Of a stretch of 5,312 bases of DNA, positions 1 to 5,310 are shown piece after piece; within the stretch, counting starts at the first letter, position 1, and every line of letters starts with the position of its first letter. Both the position numbers and the translations under genes were made by a program. This stretch comes from an uncultured Rhodanobacteraceae bacterium (GTDB lineage: Bacteria > Pseudomonadota > Gammaproteobacteria > Xanthomonadales > Rhodanobacteraceae), in contig CAJXGK010000161.1 of the NCBI GenBank assembly GCA_913053815.1, forward strand, positions 1 through 5,312, given 5' to 3'. Under the pieces are notes generated by a model. That model saw nothing but the letters and a program-made list of their open reading frames with translations. It did no database searches and was not told the DNA's origin.

Positions 1-183
1 TAACGGCAATCCTCGCCAAACCAATGTCTGCACCTGTCCTGACCAGACCGTACCCGAGACCCCCGTAAAATAGAGTCCGGCCAAACCTTGTCTAGGGACC
101 AGCCAGGATGCCGGCCACAGGATGAATAGAAATACCGTATAGCAGCCGAACCCAAACAGGATGAGTTTCCAGAAGCGCTTCAT
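1..183 (-). CDS. gspN: GspN, type II secretion accessory inner-membrane protein (5' part only)
   Basis: Only the first 61 codons are present, and the frame stays open at the left edge of the window. The translation starts MKRFWKLILF and has one hydrophobic segment at about residues 5-23, preceded by a short basic cytoplasmic N-terminus. Residues 41-49 read GVSGTVWSG, closely resembling the 'GxSGTxWSG' signature I know from the start of the GspN periplasmic domain. Family knowledge: GspN is a bitopic inner-membrane protein of some T2SSs. The Xanthomonas homologue XpsN has been linked to the L/M platform and the secretin, while the Klebsiella one (PulN) is largely dispensable. It follows gspM on the same strand, its usual place. 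The start ATG is at 183-181. An in-frame ATG at 243-241 would add 20 polar residues before the membrane segment, which is atypical, and neither start has a strong Shine-Dalgarno. The identity is confident; the exact start is less so. Confidence 0.87.
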   Translation of the reverse strand, partial: MKRFWKLILFGFGCYTVFLFILWPASWLVPRQGLAGLYFTGVSGTVWSGQVQTLVWRGLPL

Positions 184-314
184 GGTTTCATCGTGCCGCG
201 TAACAATACGAACATCCTGATACCGGCCATGTAACGCTACCATCCTGGTGATCCAAAATAACCGGGCTAGCTGTTGGACATCTTATATTCATGCGCAGAT
301 CAACCGGCCCAAGC
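184..314 (-). other. gspM-gspN intergenic gap with small open frame
   Basis: This 131-nt spacer separates the gspM TAG stop from the preferred gspN ATG, whereas every junction from gspH to gspM overlaps. It contains a 34-codon minus-strand frame, from ATG at 292-290 to TGA at 190-188. The frame ends 4 nt before the gspN ATG, so it could couple translation into gspN. Its translation begins MNIRCPTASP and ends CSYCYAAR, with three cysteines and no recognised domain. It has no clear ribosome binding site and could be chance. I saw no strong terminator hairpin with a T-run here, so gspN is probably on the same message. Confidence 0.35.
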
Positions 315-812
315 CTAAGCCGAGGACCCCGGTGTGCGGTTCAAGGTCAGGCTACACCGAACCTGACCGGCTCCGCTTGGGACTAAGGAAAGTTTGCGAA
401 TCCGGATCCCCTGCAACTGTAAAGCTCCAAGCCAGCGCACCACACGAGCAAAATCGACCGGGGTCAAGGATACAGATACCTCATCGTCCCCTTGTGGTGT
501 GAGTTGGACGATGGCTTTATCCAGACCCTGCCCACGCGCGGACTTATCAACCACACTTAGTAACGAACCGCCACGGACGACCCTTGTCTTGACGCCGTTG
601 CCACGTAGAGCACGCATTTCAATCGCTGCCTGACGCATCCAGGTGAGATCAGAACGCATACTCTGCACTTGCTCTGTACGCACCTCCACACTCCGCACGA
701 GTGGCCGCCAGATCAAGCCGTATACGATACCAAAAGCGAGAATACACACGCCCAATACCACCGCTTTACGCTCACGGGGTTCCAGTTCCAACCATTTGTT
801 TTGTAGGTTCAT
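315..812 (-). CDS. gspM: GspM, T2SS inner-membrane assembly platform protein
   Basis: This 165-residue protein matches the usual GspM length of about 160-180. It has a short cytoplasmic N-terminus containing the WLELEPRERK element typical of the family (residues 7-16), then one membrane helix at about residues 17-36. A stretch likely to form a periplasmic coiled coil follows (about 40-70). Last comes a small alpha/beta domain that should adopt the GspM ferredoxin-like fold (about 80-160), including the TPVDFARVVRWLGAL helix. Family knowledge: GspM binds and stabilises GspL and contacts pseudopilins in the inner membrane. The ATG at 812-810 overlaps the gspL TGA in an ATGA arrangement, giving a 4-nt overlap and suggesting translational coupling. 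The Shine-Dalgarno is weak (GGTGG upstream). GspM is poorly conserved in sequence, so context and topology carry part of the call. Confidence 0.93.
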   Translation of the reverse strand: MNLQNKWLELEPRERKAVVLGVCILAFGIVYGLIWRPLVRSVEVRTEQVQSMRSDLTWMRQAAIEMRALRGNGVKTRVVRGGSLLSVVDKSARGQGLDKAIVQLTPQGDDEVSVSLTPVDFARVVRWLGALQLQGIRIRKLSLVPSGAGQVRCSLTLNRTPGSSA

Positions 813-1981
813 GTACGACCACCACGAATTTGCACGTTACCGTTAGCCACCCCTTTCCGGGCACTCATGGATTGCAGATTCACCTTGAGTCCCTGCACTT
901 GCAGTGCCTTCTTCAGTCGCTCAAAAGAGCCGAACTCGCCAGCAGTGAGATGCACATTGAGTTCGCCATCCTGATACTCAATCCTGCGGATCTGCATGCC
1001 CGATGCATGAACCAAGACAGGAGCTGCAGCCGCCAACAGGTTCAGTGCACCACCCCGCTCCGAGCCTCCACGCAACGCCTGCAGTGCCTGCTGCATCTGT
1101 ACCTTGGCATCGACGATACGCTGTGTATCCGGCATAGCCTGATGGAATACTTGGACAATCTTTGAGTTTAATTGCGCCTGCTCATGAGCCAGTACGAAGT
1201 GGCGCGTAATCTGTAATGCCAACGCACTTACCAACCAGATAACCGCTGCCACGGCTGCAATTTTCCACGGTCCAAGGTGGTGTCCGAGTACTTCATGGAT
1301 GGCAAAATCACCACGGAGAAGATTTAGTTCCGCAGCATCAGGCTGTAAACCCACCAAAGGGAACGCCGCCAAGGTTTGTTGTTGCACTTCCAGGCCCTCC
1401 GGCCATTCCCCCGGCAGGTCACCACCCCAGCACCAGACATCCAGACCCTGTGGTAGGGCGTCTTCGGGTATCTCGGCATACAGCGCTGACACCATGGCGA
1501 CAAGTACCCCTCGGCTGCAAGCAAATCCATCGGCACGGCCATGTCGCAAAAGCGCCCGATCACCTTCGAGCCAAAGACTCCAACGCCCAACCTGCCACGG
1601 TACCGCCAACGTATCAGGATGCATCGATTGCGCCCGGATCCCCACCCTTTGCAGGGTCTCGGCCCAGGTCTGCATGCGATCTCGGGTAACCACCGCAGCA
1701 GCTACTTCATCCGAACCACGTAACCAGGCAAAATGCTGACTTTCTGGTGGGTCGATCAGCCAGTCTTCCACCGCATACGGTAAAGCCCGCTCAATCTCAG
1801 CTACCTTGCGGGTCGGCATCGCCGTACGAATTAGCAGCACCTGTTCTCCAGGTACCAGCACCGTCATCGACCGGCCATGCGCCCACGCAGCCGCTTCATC
1901 CAAACTACCGAGGCCATACTCATCGTTGAGACGCCATTCCACTGCGCCATCGGGGCGAAATCGCAGTAACAAAGTATCCAT
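809..1981 (-). CDS. gspL: GspL, T2SS inner-membrane platform protein that recruits the GspE ATPase
   Basis: The 390-residue length is normal for GspL. The cytoplasmic part (about 1-235) is the actin-like domain. It carries the family-typical ALPYAVEDWL motif at 66-75 and ends with LNLLRGDF at 219-226, the conserved element before the membrane. One transmembrane helix lies at about 240-258 (WKIAAVAAVIWLVSALAL). The periplasmic part has a helical stretch (about 260-310) and a C-terminal ferredoxin-like domain (about 315-390). Family knowledge: the cytoplasmic domain binds the N-terminal domain of the ATPase GspE, while the membrane and periplasmic parts pair with GspM and touch the pseudopilins. 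The ATG at 1981-1979 shares one base with the gspK TGA (TGATG), so translation is probably coupled. gspE is not in the window, although the GspE-binding domain is intact. Confidence 0.96.
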   Translation of the reverse strand: MDTLLLRFRPDGAVEWRLNDEYGLGSLDEAAAWAHGRSMTVLVPGEQVLLIRTAMPTRKVAEIERALPYAVEDWLIDPPESQHFAWLRGSDEVAAAVVTRDRMQTWAETLQRVGIRAQSMHPDTLAVPWQVGRWSLWLEGDRALLRHGRADGFACSRGVLVAMVSALYAEIPEDALPQGLDVWCWGGDLPGEWPEGLEVQQQTLAAFPLVGLQPDAAELNLLRGDFAIHEVLGHHLGPWKIAAVAAVIWLVSALALQITRHFVLAHEQAQLNSKIVQVFHQAMPDTQRIVDAKVQMQQALQALRGGSERGGALNLLAAAAPVLVHASGMQIRRIEYQDGELNVHLTAGEFGSFERLKKALQVQGLKVNLQSMSARKGVANGNVQIRGGRT

Positions 1982-2904
1982 CAGGGTGAGGTGTTCCAGG
2001 AGCGCATGACAACCTTTACTTTATCGGGATTTTCCACACGGAGCACGCTGTAAAGAATCGTTTGAGTCTTGCCAAGGTGGGCTTCGGCCCGCAGAAGAAA
2101 AAACTGACTACGCACACTGAGCCGGGAACTATTGATTTTCTGGCCCTGTAGAATTGGGTTGGCTAAGAAGGTGGCCAGCGATTTGAAAGGGTATTTATCG
2201 CGTAATTTGATAATGGCCGTCACTTGATCAGCACTGAGTCCCAAGGTACTCAAAACCATCTCCGGAGCGGTATTTAAATTGATCGAGGTCCCCGGTGGTA
2301 AGGTCGTTACCCACGGGCTGATCACAGCGTAGGCCTGGGCACCGAAGCCCCGCACCAAACGCAGACTGGAAGTGCTGAGTAGGGGCATGTTGGCGGCCCG
2401 ATAGGGGGGTAGCCTACCCATGTAAAAGCCGTCCTCGGCACCCCCCGTAGCACGCGGAATATCATTCGGATCGATCCAATCGATTACGGCATCACTAAGA
2501 TCGATCGGTAGTTTGACCCTCTGCAATAATCGATTAAAACGCTGCTGTGAAACCCCCACCACTTTATTCCCGCTAACCAGATTGTTGAGATTGAATCGAC
2601 CCTGTAGATCCCTCAGGCTACCGGTCACCTCACCTCCATCGATCGGAATCGTCGGCATCGGCTGGGCCCAGGGCTGTTGCAAATCCACCACCTGCTGACG
2701 CGCCGTTTTAGCCAACGTCTGCGCGGCCCAAGCCTCAGCACCCAGACATAATTGACGGGCCTGATCTTGCTCAATTAAGTCCTGACTACGGCGGATCGCC
2801 AGCATCTGATCCCACGACAACATCACTGTAACCGTGGTCAAAATCGCTACAATCAGCAGTGCCGTGAGCAGGGCTACACCGCGTTGTTGCGTCATCGTGT
2901 TCAT
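1981..2904 (-). CDS. gspK: GspK, minor pseudopilin at the pseudopilus tip
   Basis: This protein of 307 residues is within the normal GspK range and much larger than the other pseudopilins. The leader MNTMTQQRG is followed by the hydrophobic helix starting VALLTALLIV. Position +5 of the mature protein is Thr (residue 14), not Glu, which is the known GspK exception. Family motifs include DLQGRFNLNNL at 99-109, IDWIDPND at 131-138, GGAEDGFY at 144-151 and PPYRAANMPL at 156-165. The segment SINLNTAPEMVLSTLG (197-212) is the helix-hairpin-helix-like part of the GspK alpha domain. Family knowledge: GspK caps the GspH-I-J complex and its bulky domain limits it to the tip. The ATG at 2904-2902 overlaps the gspJ TGA by 4 nt (ATGA). 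A second in-frame ATG three codons on, at 2895-2893, would shorten the leader to MTQQRG and cannot be excluded. Confidence 0.97.
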   Translation of the reverse strand: MNTMTQQRGVALLTALLIVAILTTVTVMLSWDQMLAIRRSQDLIEQDQARQLCLGAEAWAAQTLAKTARQQVVDLQQPWAQPMPTIPIDGGEVTGSLRDLQGRFNLNNLVSGNKVVGVSQQRFNRLLQRVKLPIDLSDAVIDWIDPNDIPRATGGAEDGFYMGRLPPYRAANMPLLSTSSLRLVRGFGAQAYAVISPWVTTLPPGTSINLNTAPEMVLSTLGLSADQVTAIIKLRDKYPFKSLATFLANPILQGQKINSSRLSVRSQFFLLRAEAHLGKTQTILYSVLRVENPDKVKVVMRSWNTSP

Positions 2905-3506
2905 GGCAGGGAAAACGTCCAGAGATACGGGCCGCTCTCACCCTTTAGGGTAACCCGCACGCGTACAGCACGCGGCAAAACCTGGATATTCGCGGTGCCG
3001 GCAGCCGGGGGCCAGGCACTTTGTGGAATATCCTGAGCATCAAGGTAGCGAAAGGAAAGTTTACTTACGTCCTTGAGCAACACGCTGGTCTGTGGCTTAT
3101 CACCCGGGGCACGATCAAGTACCGCCCATTGCAGACGCAATAATTGGTGATCACGCAACACATAGCGCACCCGCAACAGATGGCTGCGGCGTACTTGTGC
3201 CGGATTGGGATATCCGGAACGAGTCAGCCCCAACTCAGCGCTACCGGGGACCCCACGCAACGCCGGTAACCAACCACCCAGTTGATCACGCACCGGTCGG
3301 GCCACCGCTGCGCTCAGATCCCGCTGCAAGGCTTCGTAAGTGCGTTGCACGGCATGCAGGTGTGCATAGTGTTCCTCCAGTTCACTACGCTGGCGCAATA
3401 CCACATCAAGCCCGGCAAAGGCCAGTGCGGCCATCACCGCAAAGATCGCCACGGCTACCAGCAATTCAATCAGAGTGAAGCCCCGTCGATAGCAAGGCGC
3501 AGTCAT
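2901..3506 (-). CDS. gspJ: GspJ, minor pseudopilin
   Basis: This 201-residue prepilin has a type III leader, MTAPCYRRG, then FTLIE with Glu14 at mature +5. The hydrophobic helix spans about 10-32. The globular part shows the GspJ pattern: LQRDLSAAVARPVRD (60-74), a G-LP-L-G turn, LTRSGYPNP (94-102), RSHLLRVRYVLRDHQLLRLQW (positions about 107-127 form the central strands), LLKDVSKLSFRYL (143-155) and a Trp-Pro pair near 165. Family knowledge: GspJ joins GspI, GspK and GspH in the tip complex, and prepilin peptidase (GspO/PilD, not in this window) cleaves after Gly9. The ATG at 3506-3504 shares one base with the gspI TGA (TGATG). A TTG directly upstream (3509-3507) would add one Met but is less likely. 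No strong Shine-Dalgarno is visible, which fits reinitiation from gspI. Confidence 0.96.
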   Translation of the reverse strand: MTAPCYRRGFTLIELLVAVAIFAVMAALAFAGLDVVLRQRSELEEHYAHLHAVQRTYEALQRDLSAAVARPVRDQLGGWLPALRGVPGSAELGLTRSGYPNPAQVRRSHLLRVRYVLRDHQLLRLQWAVLDRAPGDKPQTSVLLKDVSKLSFRYLDAQDIPQSAWPPAAGTANIQVLPRAVRVRVTLKGESGPYLWTFSLP

Positions 3507-3928
3507 CAATAAGGCACCGGAGGCCTACCCGCACCCGATACCGCACTCGGTGCCACGGCAGCCGCTTCGACCTGACCGATGAAGCCGCGTACTGTAGCCA
3601 GTATCGAGCCCTTCTCGCTCGCTCGCACCCGGATAGTGATCTTGCGCAAACCCCGTACCGGGCCATGGCTGACATCCTGCGACCAGTGCCAGCCATGTCC
3701 AGCTTCCTCACTCTTGCCCTGACTCGTACCGATCGCTGGATAGGCTCCCCTAGCACGTAACTCGGCAAGCTGGTTCATACCGACCCAGTGCGCTTCGGTT
3801 TTGCGGGTCATGACACTGAGGTTATCAGCACCGCTACCGGTCAACTGAACCGCCGCGGCCAATGCCAGAGACACGATCAGCAAAGCCACCACCACTTCGA
3901 GTAAGGTGAAGCCACGGTTAATCGGCAT
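3506..3928 (-). CDS. gspI: GspI, minor pseudopilin
   Basis: This 140-residue prepilin has a very short leader, MPINRG, then FTLLEVVVALLIVSLALAAA with Glu11 at mature +5. The segment EAHWVGMNQLAELR (45-58) matches the conserved GspI 'A-W-A-N-(L)-EL-R' helix, and GWHWSQDV (79-86) and VRGLRKITIRV (91-101) match the beta sheet. Family knowledge: GspI is the core of the GspI-J-K tip complex that starts pseudopilus assembly. The ATG at 3928-3926 lies inside the end of gspH (11-nt overlap) and has a strong AGGAG seven bases upstream, which fixes the start against the longer in-frame extension. The C-terminus ends in an Ala/Pro/Val-rich tail (about 121-140), making the protein slightly longer than the usual 120-130 residues. 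Confidence 0.95.
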   Translation of the reverse strand: MPINRGFTLLEVVVALLIVSLALAAAVQLTGSGADNLSVMTRKTEAHWVGMNQLAELRARGAYPAIGTSQGKSEEAGHGWHWSQDVSHGPVRGLRKITIRVRASEKGSILATVRGFIGQVEAAAVAPSAVSGAGRPPVPY

Positions 3929-4442
3929 GCAAAGTCTCCTGCCGCAACTGTCCAAGGGGATCACCCTGAATACGGATACGCCGTTTCCCATCCTGTTTGA
4001 TGTACAGCGTAAAGGGCTGCATCTCGCCACTGGCAAGCAGAAAGACCTGGGGATGAGTTTGGTCTTCCGGGGCCAAGGCAACATCCAGACCCTGCAATTG
4101 CAAGGTGAAACGGAGGTCACTAGGTACTCGACGTGGACGCATCAAGCCACCGCTTCGCAATGGATGCCATTTGCCTAACGCATCGAGTTGGTAGAACCGC
4201 CAACCACGCTGCCAGAACCCAAGTGCAAGATTACGCCCTTGCATCTCCGCTTCTTCATGCGCAAGGCGCATCACGCTGATCAAGCGCTTAGCAGCAAGTC
4301 TCGATTCGTCATGATCGGTGACTGACAGACTCATCACCGCCACGCCAGTCATCAGACCGATGATTAACATCACCACCAGCAACTCCACCAGCGTGAACCC
4401 CGATATCCGACAACGTCTGGCGACTGGCGCGGACCTAGACAA
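3918..4442 (-). CDS. gspH: GspH, minor pseudopilin (TTG start proposed)
   Basis: Read from TTG at 4442-4440, the product has 174 residues, a normal GspH size. The leader is 15 residues with several Arg (MSRSAPVARRCRISG), then FTLVELLVVMLIIGLMTGVAV with Glu20 at mature +5. A helix continues through AAKRLISVMRLAHEEAEMQG (51-70), a typical GspH stretch. The segment FLLASGEMQPF at 134-144 contains the SGE-x-x-PF element usual near the GspH C-terminus. Family knowledge: GspH is a minor pseudopilin that associates with the GspI-J-K tip. The TTG has GGGAG seven bases upstream and lies 22 nt after the gspG stop. The nearest in-frame ATG (4499-4497) lies inside gspG and would give a 34-residue leader; its AAGG abuts the ATG. 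The ATG that overlaps the gspG stop (4468-4466) is in another frame and soon reaches TAG. The identity is firm and the start moderately so. Confidence 0.94.
   Translation of the reverse strand: MSRSAPVARRCRISGFTLVELLVVMLIIGLMTGVAVMSLSVTDHDESRLAAKRLISVMRLAHEEAEMQGRNLALGFWQRGWRFYQLDALGKWHPLRSGGLMRPRRVPSDLRFTLQLQGLDVALAPEDQTHPQVFLLASGEMQPFTLYIKQDGKRRIRIQGDPLGQLRQETLHAD
3936..3940 (-). promoter_or_regulatory. Ribosome binding site of gspI
   Basis: On the minus strand this reads AGGAG and ends seven bases before the gspI ATG, inside the last codons of gspH. It is the best Shine-Dalgarno I saw in the operon. It decides the start in favour of the short MPINRG leader over an upstream extension within gspH. 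Confidence 0.75.
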
Positions 4443-4449
4443 CCGCTTG

Positions 4450-4454
4450 CTCCC
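4450..4454 (-). promoter_or_regulatory. Ribosome binding site supporting the gspH TTG start
   Basis: The minus strand reads GGGAG, seven bases before the TTG at 4442-4440, in the short gap after gspG. It is the main evidence for choosing TTG over the upstream in-frame ATG at 4499-4497, which would force a 35-nt overlap with gspG. Confidence 0.55.
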
Positions 4455-4464
4455 TACCCCAGTC

Positions 4465-4899
4465 TCATGATTGTTGGGTGTTCCAACTGGTGATGTCATC
4501 CTTATTCCCGGAAATACCATCCGGGCCCTTTGACCAAATATCGAATTCACCATGCTGCCCCGGGGATAGATACTGATAAGCATGTCCCCATGGATCCTTG
4601 GGTAAAACATGGATATAGCCGCCCTGACGCCAGTTATCTGCAGCAGGATCGCCAGAAGGTTTCTTGACCAATGCCTGCAGACCCTGATCGGTCGACGGAT
4701 AATGGCCATTATCCAGCCGATACATGGCTAACGCCGATTCCAAAGCCCGCACATCCGCGGTGGCCTTGGCAATACGCGCGTCCTCGGCACGACCGATGAC
4801 ATTGGGGATGATCAAGGTTGCCAACACAGCGATGATCACCACCACTACCATAATTTCGATCAACGTAAAACCCTTCTGGGCACGCCGCCCGATGTTCAT
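4465..4899 (-). CDS. gspG: GspG, major pseudopilin
   Basis: At 144 residues this is a typical GspG. The leader MNIGRRAQKG precedes FTLIEIMVVVVIIAVLATLI, with the cleavage site after Gly10 and Glu15 at mature +5. The long N-terminal helix is followed by hallmark segments: YRLDNGHYPSTDQGLQALV (60-78), LPKDPWGHAYQYLSPG (99-114) and FDIWSKGPDG (119-128). The C-terminal loop with Asp127, Asp134 and Asp135 corresponds to the calcium-binding loop of the family. Family knowledge: prepilin peptidase cleaves and N-methylates GspG, which then polymerises into the periplasmic pseudopilus that drives substrate through the secretin. The ATG at 4899-4897 is preceded by GGGGTG three bases away. The frame stays open upstream to about 5172, but those residues are unlike any pilin leader. 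gspG heads the gene run in this window. Confidence 0.98.
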   Translation of the reverse strand: MNIGRRAQKGFTLIEIMVVVVIIAVLATLIIPNVIGRAEDARIAKATADVRALESALAMYRLDNGHYPSTDQGLQALVKKPSGDPAADNWRQGGYIHVLPKDPWGHAYQYLSPGQHGEFDIWSKGPDGISGNKDDITSWNTQQS

Positions 4900-4912
4900 A
4901 GCCACCCCATAG

Positions 4913-4930
4913 TTGTCGCCTACCTGACAA
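4913..4930. repeat. Short inverted repeat just upstream of gspG
   Basis: TTGTC (4913-4917) and GACAA (4926-4930) form a perfect 5-bp inverted repeat with an 8-nt spacer. It ends 14 nt from the gspG start codon and just before the ribosome binding region. It could be a small regulator site or a weak mRNA stem near the start, but with 5-bp arms chance is quite possible. Confidence 0.25.
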
Positions 4931-4986
4931 GGCAGCATACACGGGGGGACTATCAGTGGGAATGGATGGCAGCGGGAAGCTTGAGA

Positions 4987-5018
4987 AATATAGTCCGGGT
5001 ACAGCACAGATCTGTCAC
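4987..5018 (-). promoter_or_regulatory. Weak candidate promoter for the gsp operon
   Basis: On the minus strand a TATATT (4992-4987) lies 88 nt before the gspG ATG, and GTGACA (5018-5013) lies upstream, matching TTGACA at five of six positions. The 20-nt spacing is longer than the preferred 16-18, so this is a weak candidate. A perfect 10-bp palindrome, ACAGATCTGT (5006-5015), overlaps the -35-like element and could be an operator or chance. No experimental support can be read from sequence. Confidence 0.2.
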
Positions 5019-5186
5019 AGAGTGGCCTCCCCTGCCCTAGCCCATGGAAGTGCCCGCGCAAGAGTGACTCTCTGGAAGCCCTAGGCACCTGATGCTCTGG
5101 TCTTGAGCTTTTAGGCCATAGCGGGTCCTCTTTCTGCTGCGTCGTGGGGGTCGGTACGACGTGATACGGCAACCGTTGGCAGACGG

Positions 5187-5228
5187 CATTCCCTTTCTCG
5201 TCATTGCCGCGTAGGCGGGAATCCAGTG
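5187..5228. repeat. Degenerate dispersed palindromic repeat ('ATTCCCGC' type)
   Basis: The core at 5199-5226 can fold as a hairpin: arms 5203-5210 and 5215-5222 around a GTAG loop, with 7 of 8 pairs and one G-G mismatch at 5206/5219. The minus-strand reading translates as WIPAYAAMT, the usual false peptide of a repeat scattered through many proteobacterial genomes (more often seen as WIPAYAGMT). A second partial CATTCCC lies at 5188-5194. The G at 5206 departs from the C expected in intact copies, so this copy looks decayed. Its presence marks the region as intergenic. Confidence 0.7.
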
Positions 5229-5235
5229 AAGCAAG

Positions 5236-5310
5236 TCATGACCACGCAGTGGGCCTCCGCTCTTTTTTGATGAGTTTGCCGATGACCACCAATCTCGTCA
5301 CCACGACCGC
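5236..5310 (-). CDS. Unidentified C-terminal fragment entering from the right edge
   Basis: A minus-strand frame is open from the right edge to a TGA at 5238-5236, giving 24 residues that begin AVVVTRLVVIGKLIKK and end RRPTAWS. It is too short to assign. A hydrophobic stretch then a basic tail ending in Pro and Trp loosely recalls the C-termini of IS110-family transposases, as I remember them (a pattern like RLLVILNAIL then RP-W), but that is a guess. It does not look like the C-terminus of GspF, the gene often found upstream of gspG. Chance openness over 24 codons is also possible. Confidence 0.2.
   Translation of the reverse strand, partial: AVVVTRLVVIGKLIKKERRPTAWS

Larger units (their letters stand above)
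4900..5186 (-). other. Non-coding region upstream of gspG, likely promoter region
   Basis: I see no convincing gene in these roughly 290 bases. The minus-strand frames open here are an upstream extension of gspG and the out-of-frame reading of a repeat, and neither resembles a protein family. No gspF or gspE remnant is recognisable on either strand. The stretch probably carries the promoter and 5' leader of the gsp operon. Candidate sites are listed separately: a weak promoter-like pair and a 10-bp palindrome near 4987-5018, and an inverted repeat at 4913-4930. Confidence 0.55.

Noticed and set aside
701..1739. Long plus-strand frames of up to 154 codons opposite gspL and gspM
   Set aside because: They are antisense to well-supported genes, have low-complexity Ser/Pro/Arg/Cys-rich compositions and lack ribosome binding sites.
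2468..2650. Cluster of ATCGAT/GATCGATC palindromes within gspK
   Set aside because: They encode Ile-Asp dipeptides in conserved GspK segments and have no repeat structure beyond that.
1981..2904. Missing Glu at mature +5 in GspK as a defect
   Set aside because: GspK normally lacks this Glu, so Thr at this position is expected for the tip protein and not a mutation.
521..4690. Recurring CAGACCCTG strings (near 522, 1441, 4088 and 4678)
   Set aside because: They fall inside coding sequence where the minus strand encodes Gln-Gly-Leu, have no regular spacing or flanking symmetry, and are best explained by shared codons.
4709..4942. 77-codon minus-strand frame overlapping gspG
   Set aside because: It is an out-of-frame shadow of gspG, rich in Cys, Gly and Arg, with no family resemblance.
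4900..5172. N-terminal extension of gspG giving a 235-residue product
   Set aside because: The added residues show no domain and would bury the prepilin leader. The leader MNIGRRAQKG and a G-rich ribosome binding region sit exactly at 4899.
5037..5234. 65-codon minus-strand frame starting MLHWIPAYAAMT
   Set aside because: Its first residues are the false translation of a dispersed palindromic repeat, and the rest matches no family.
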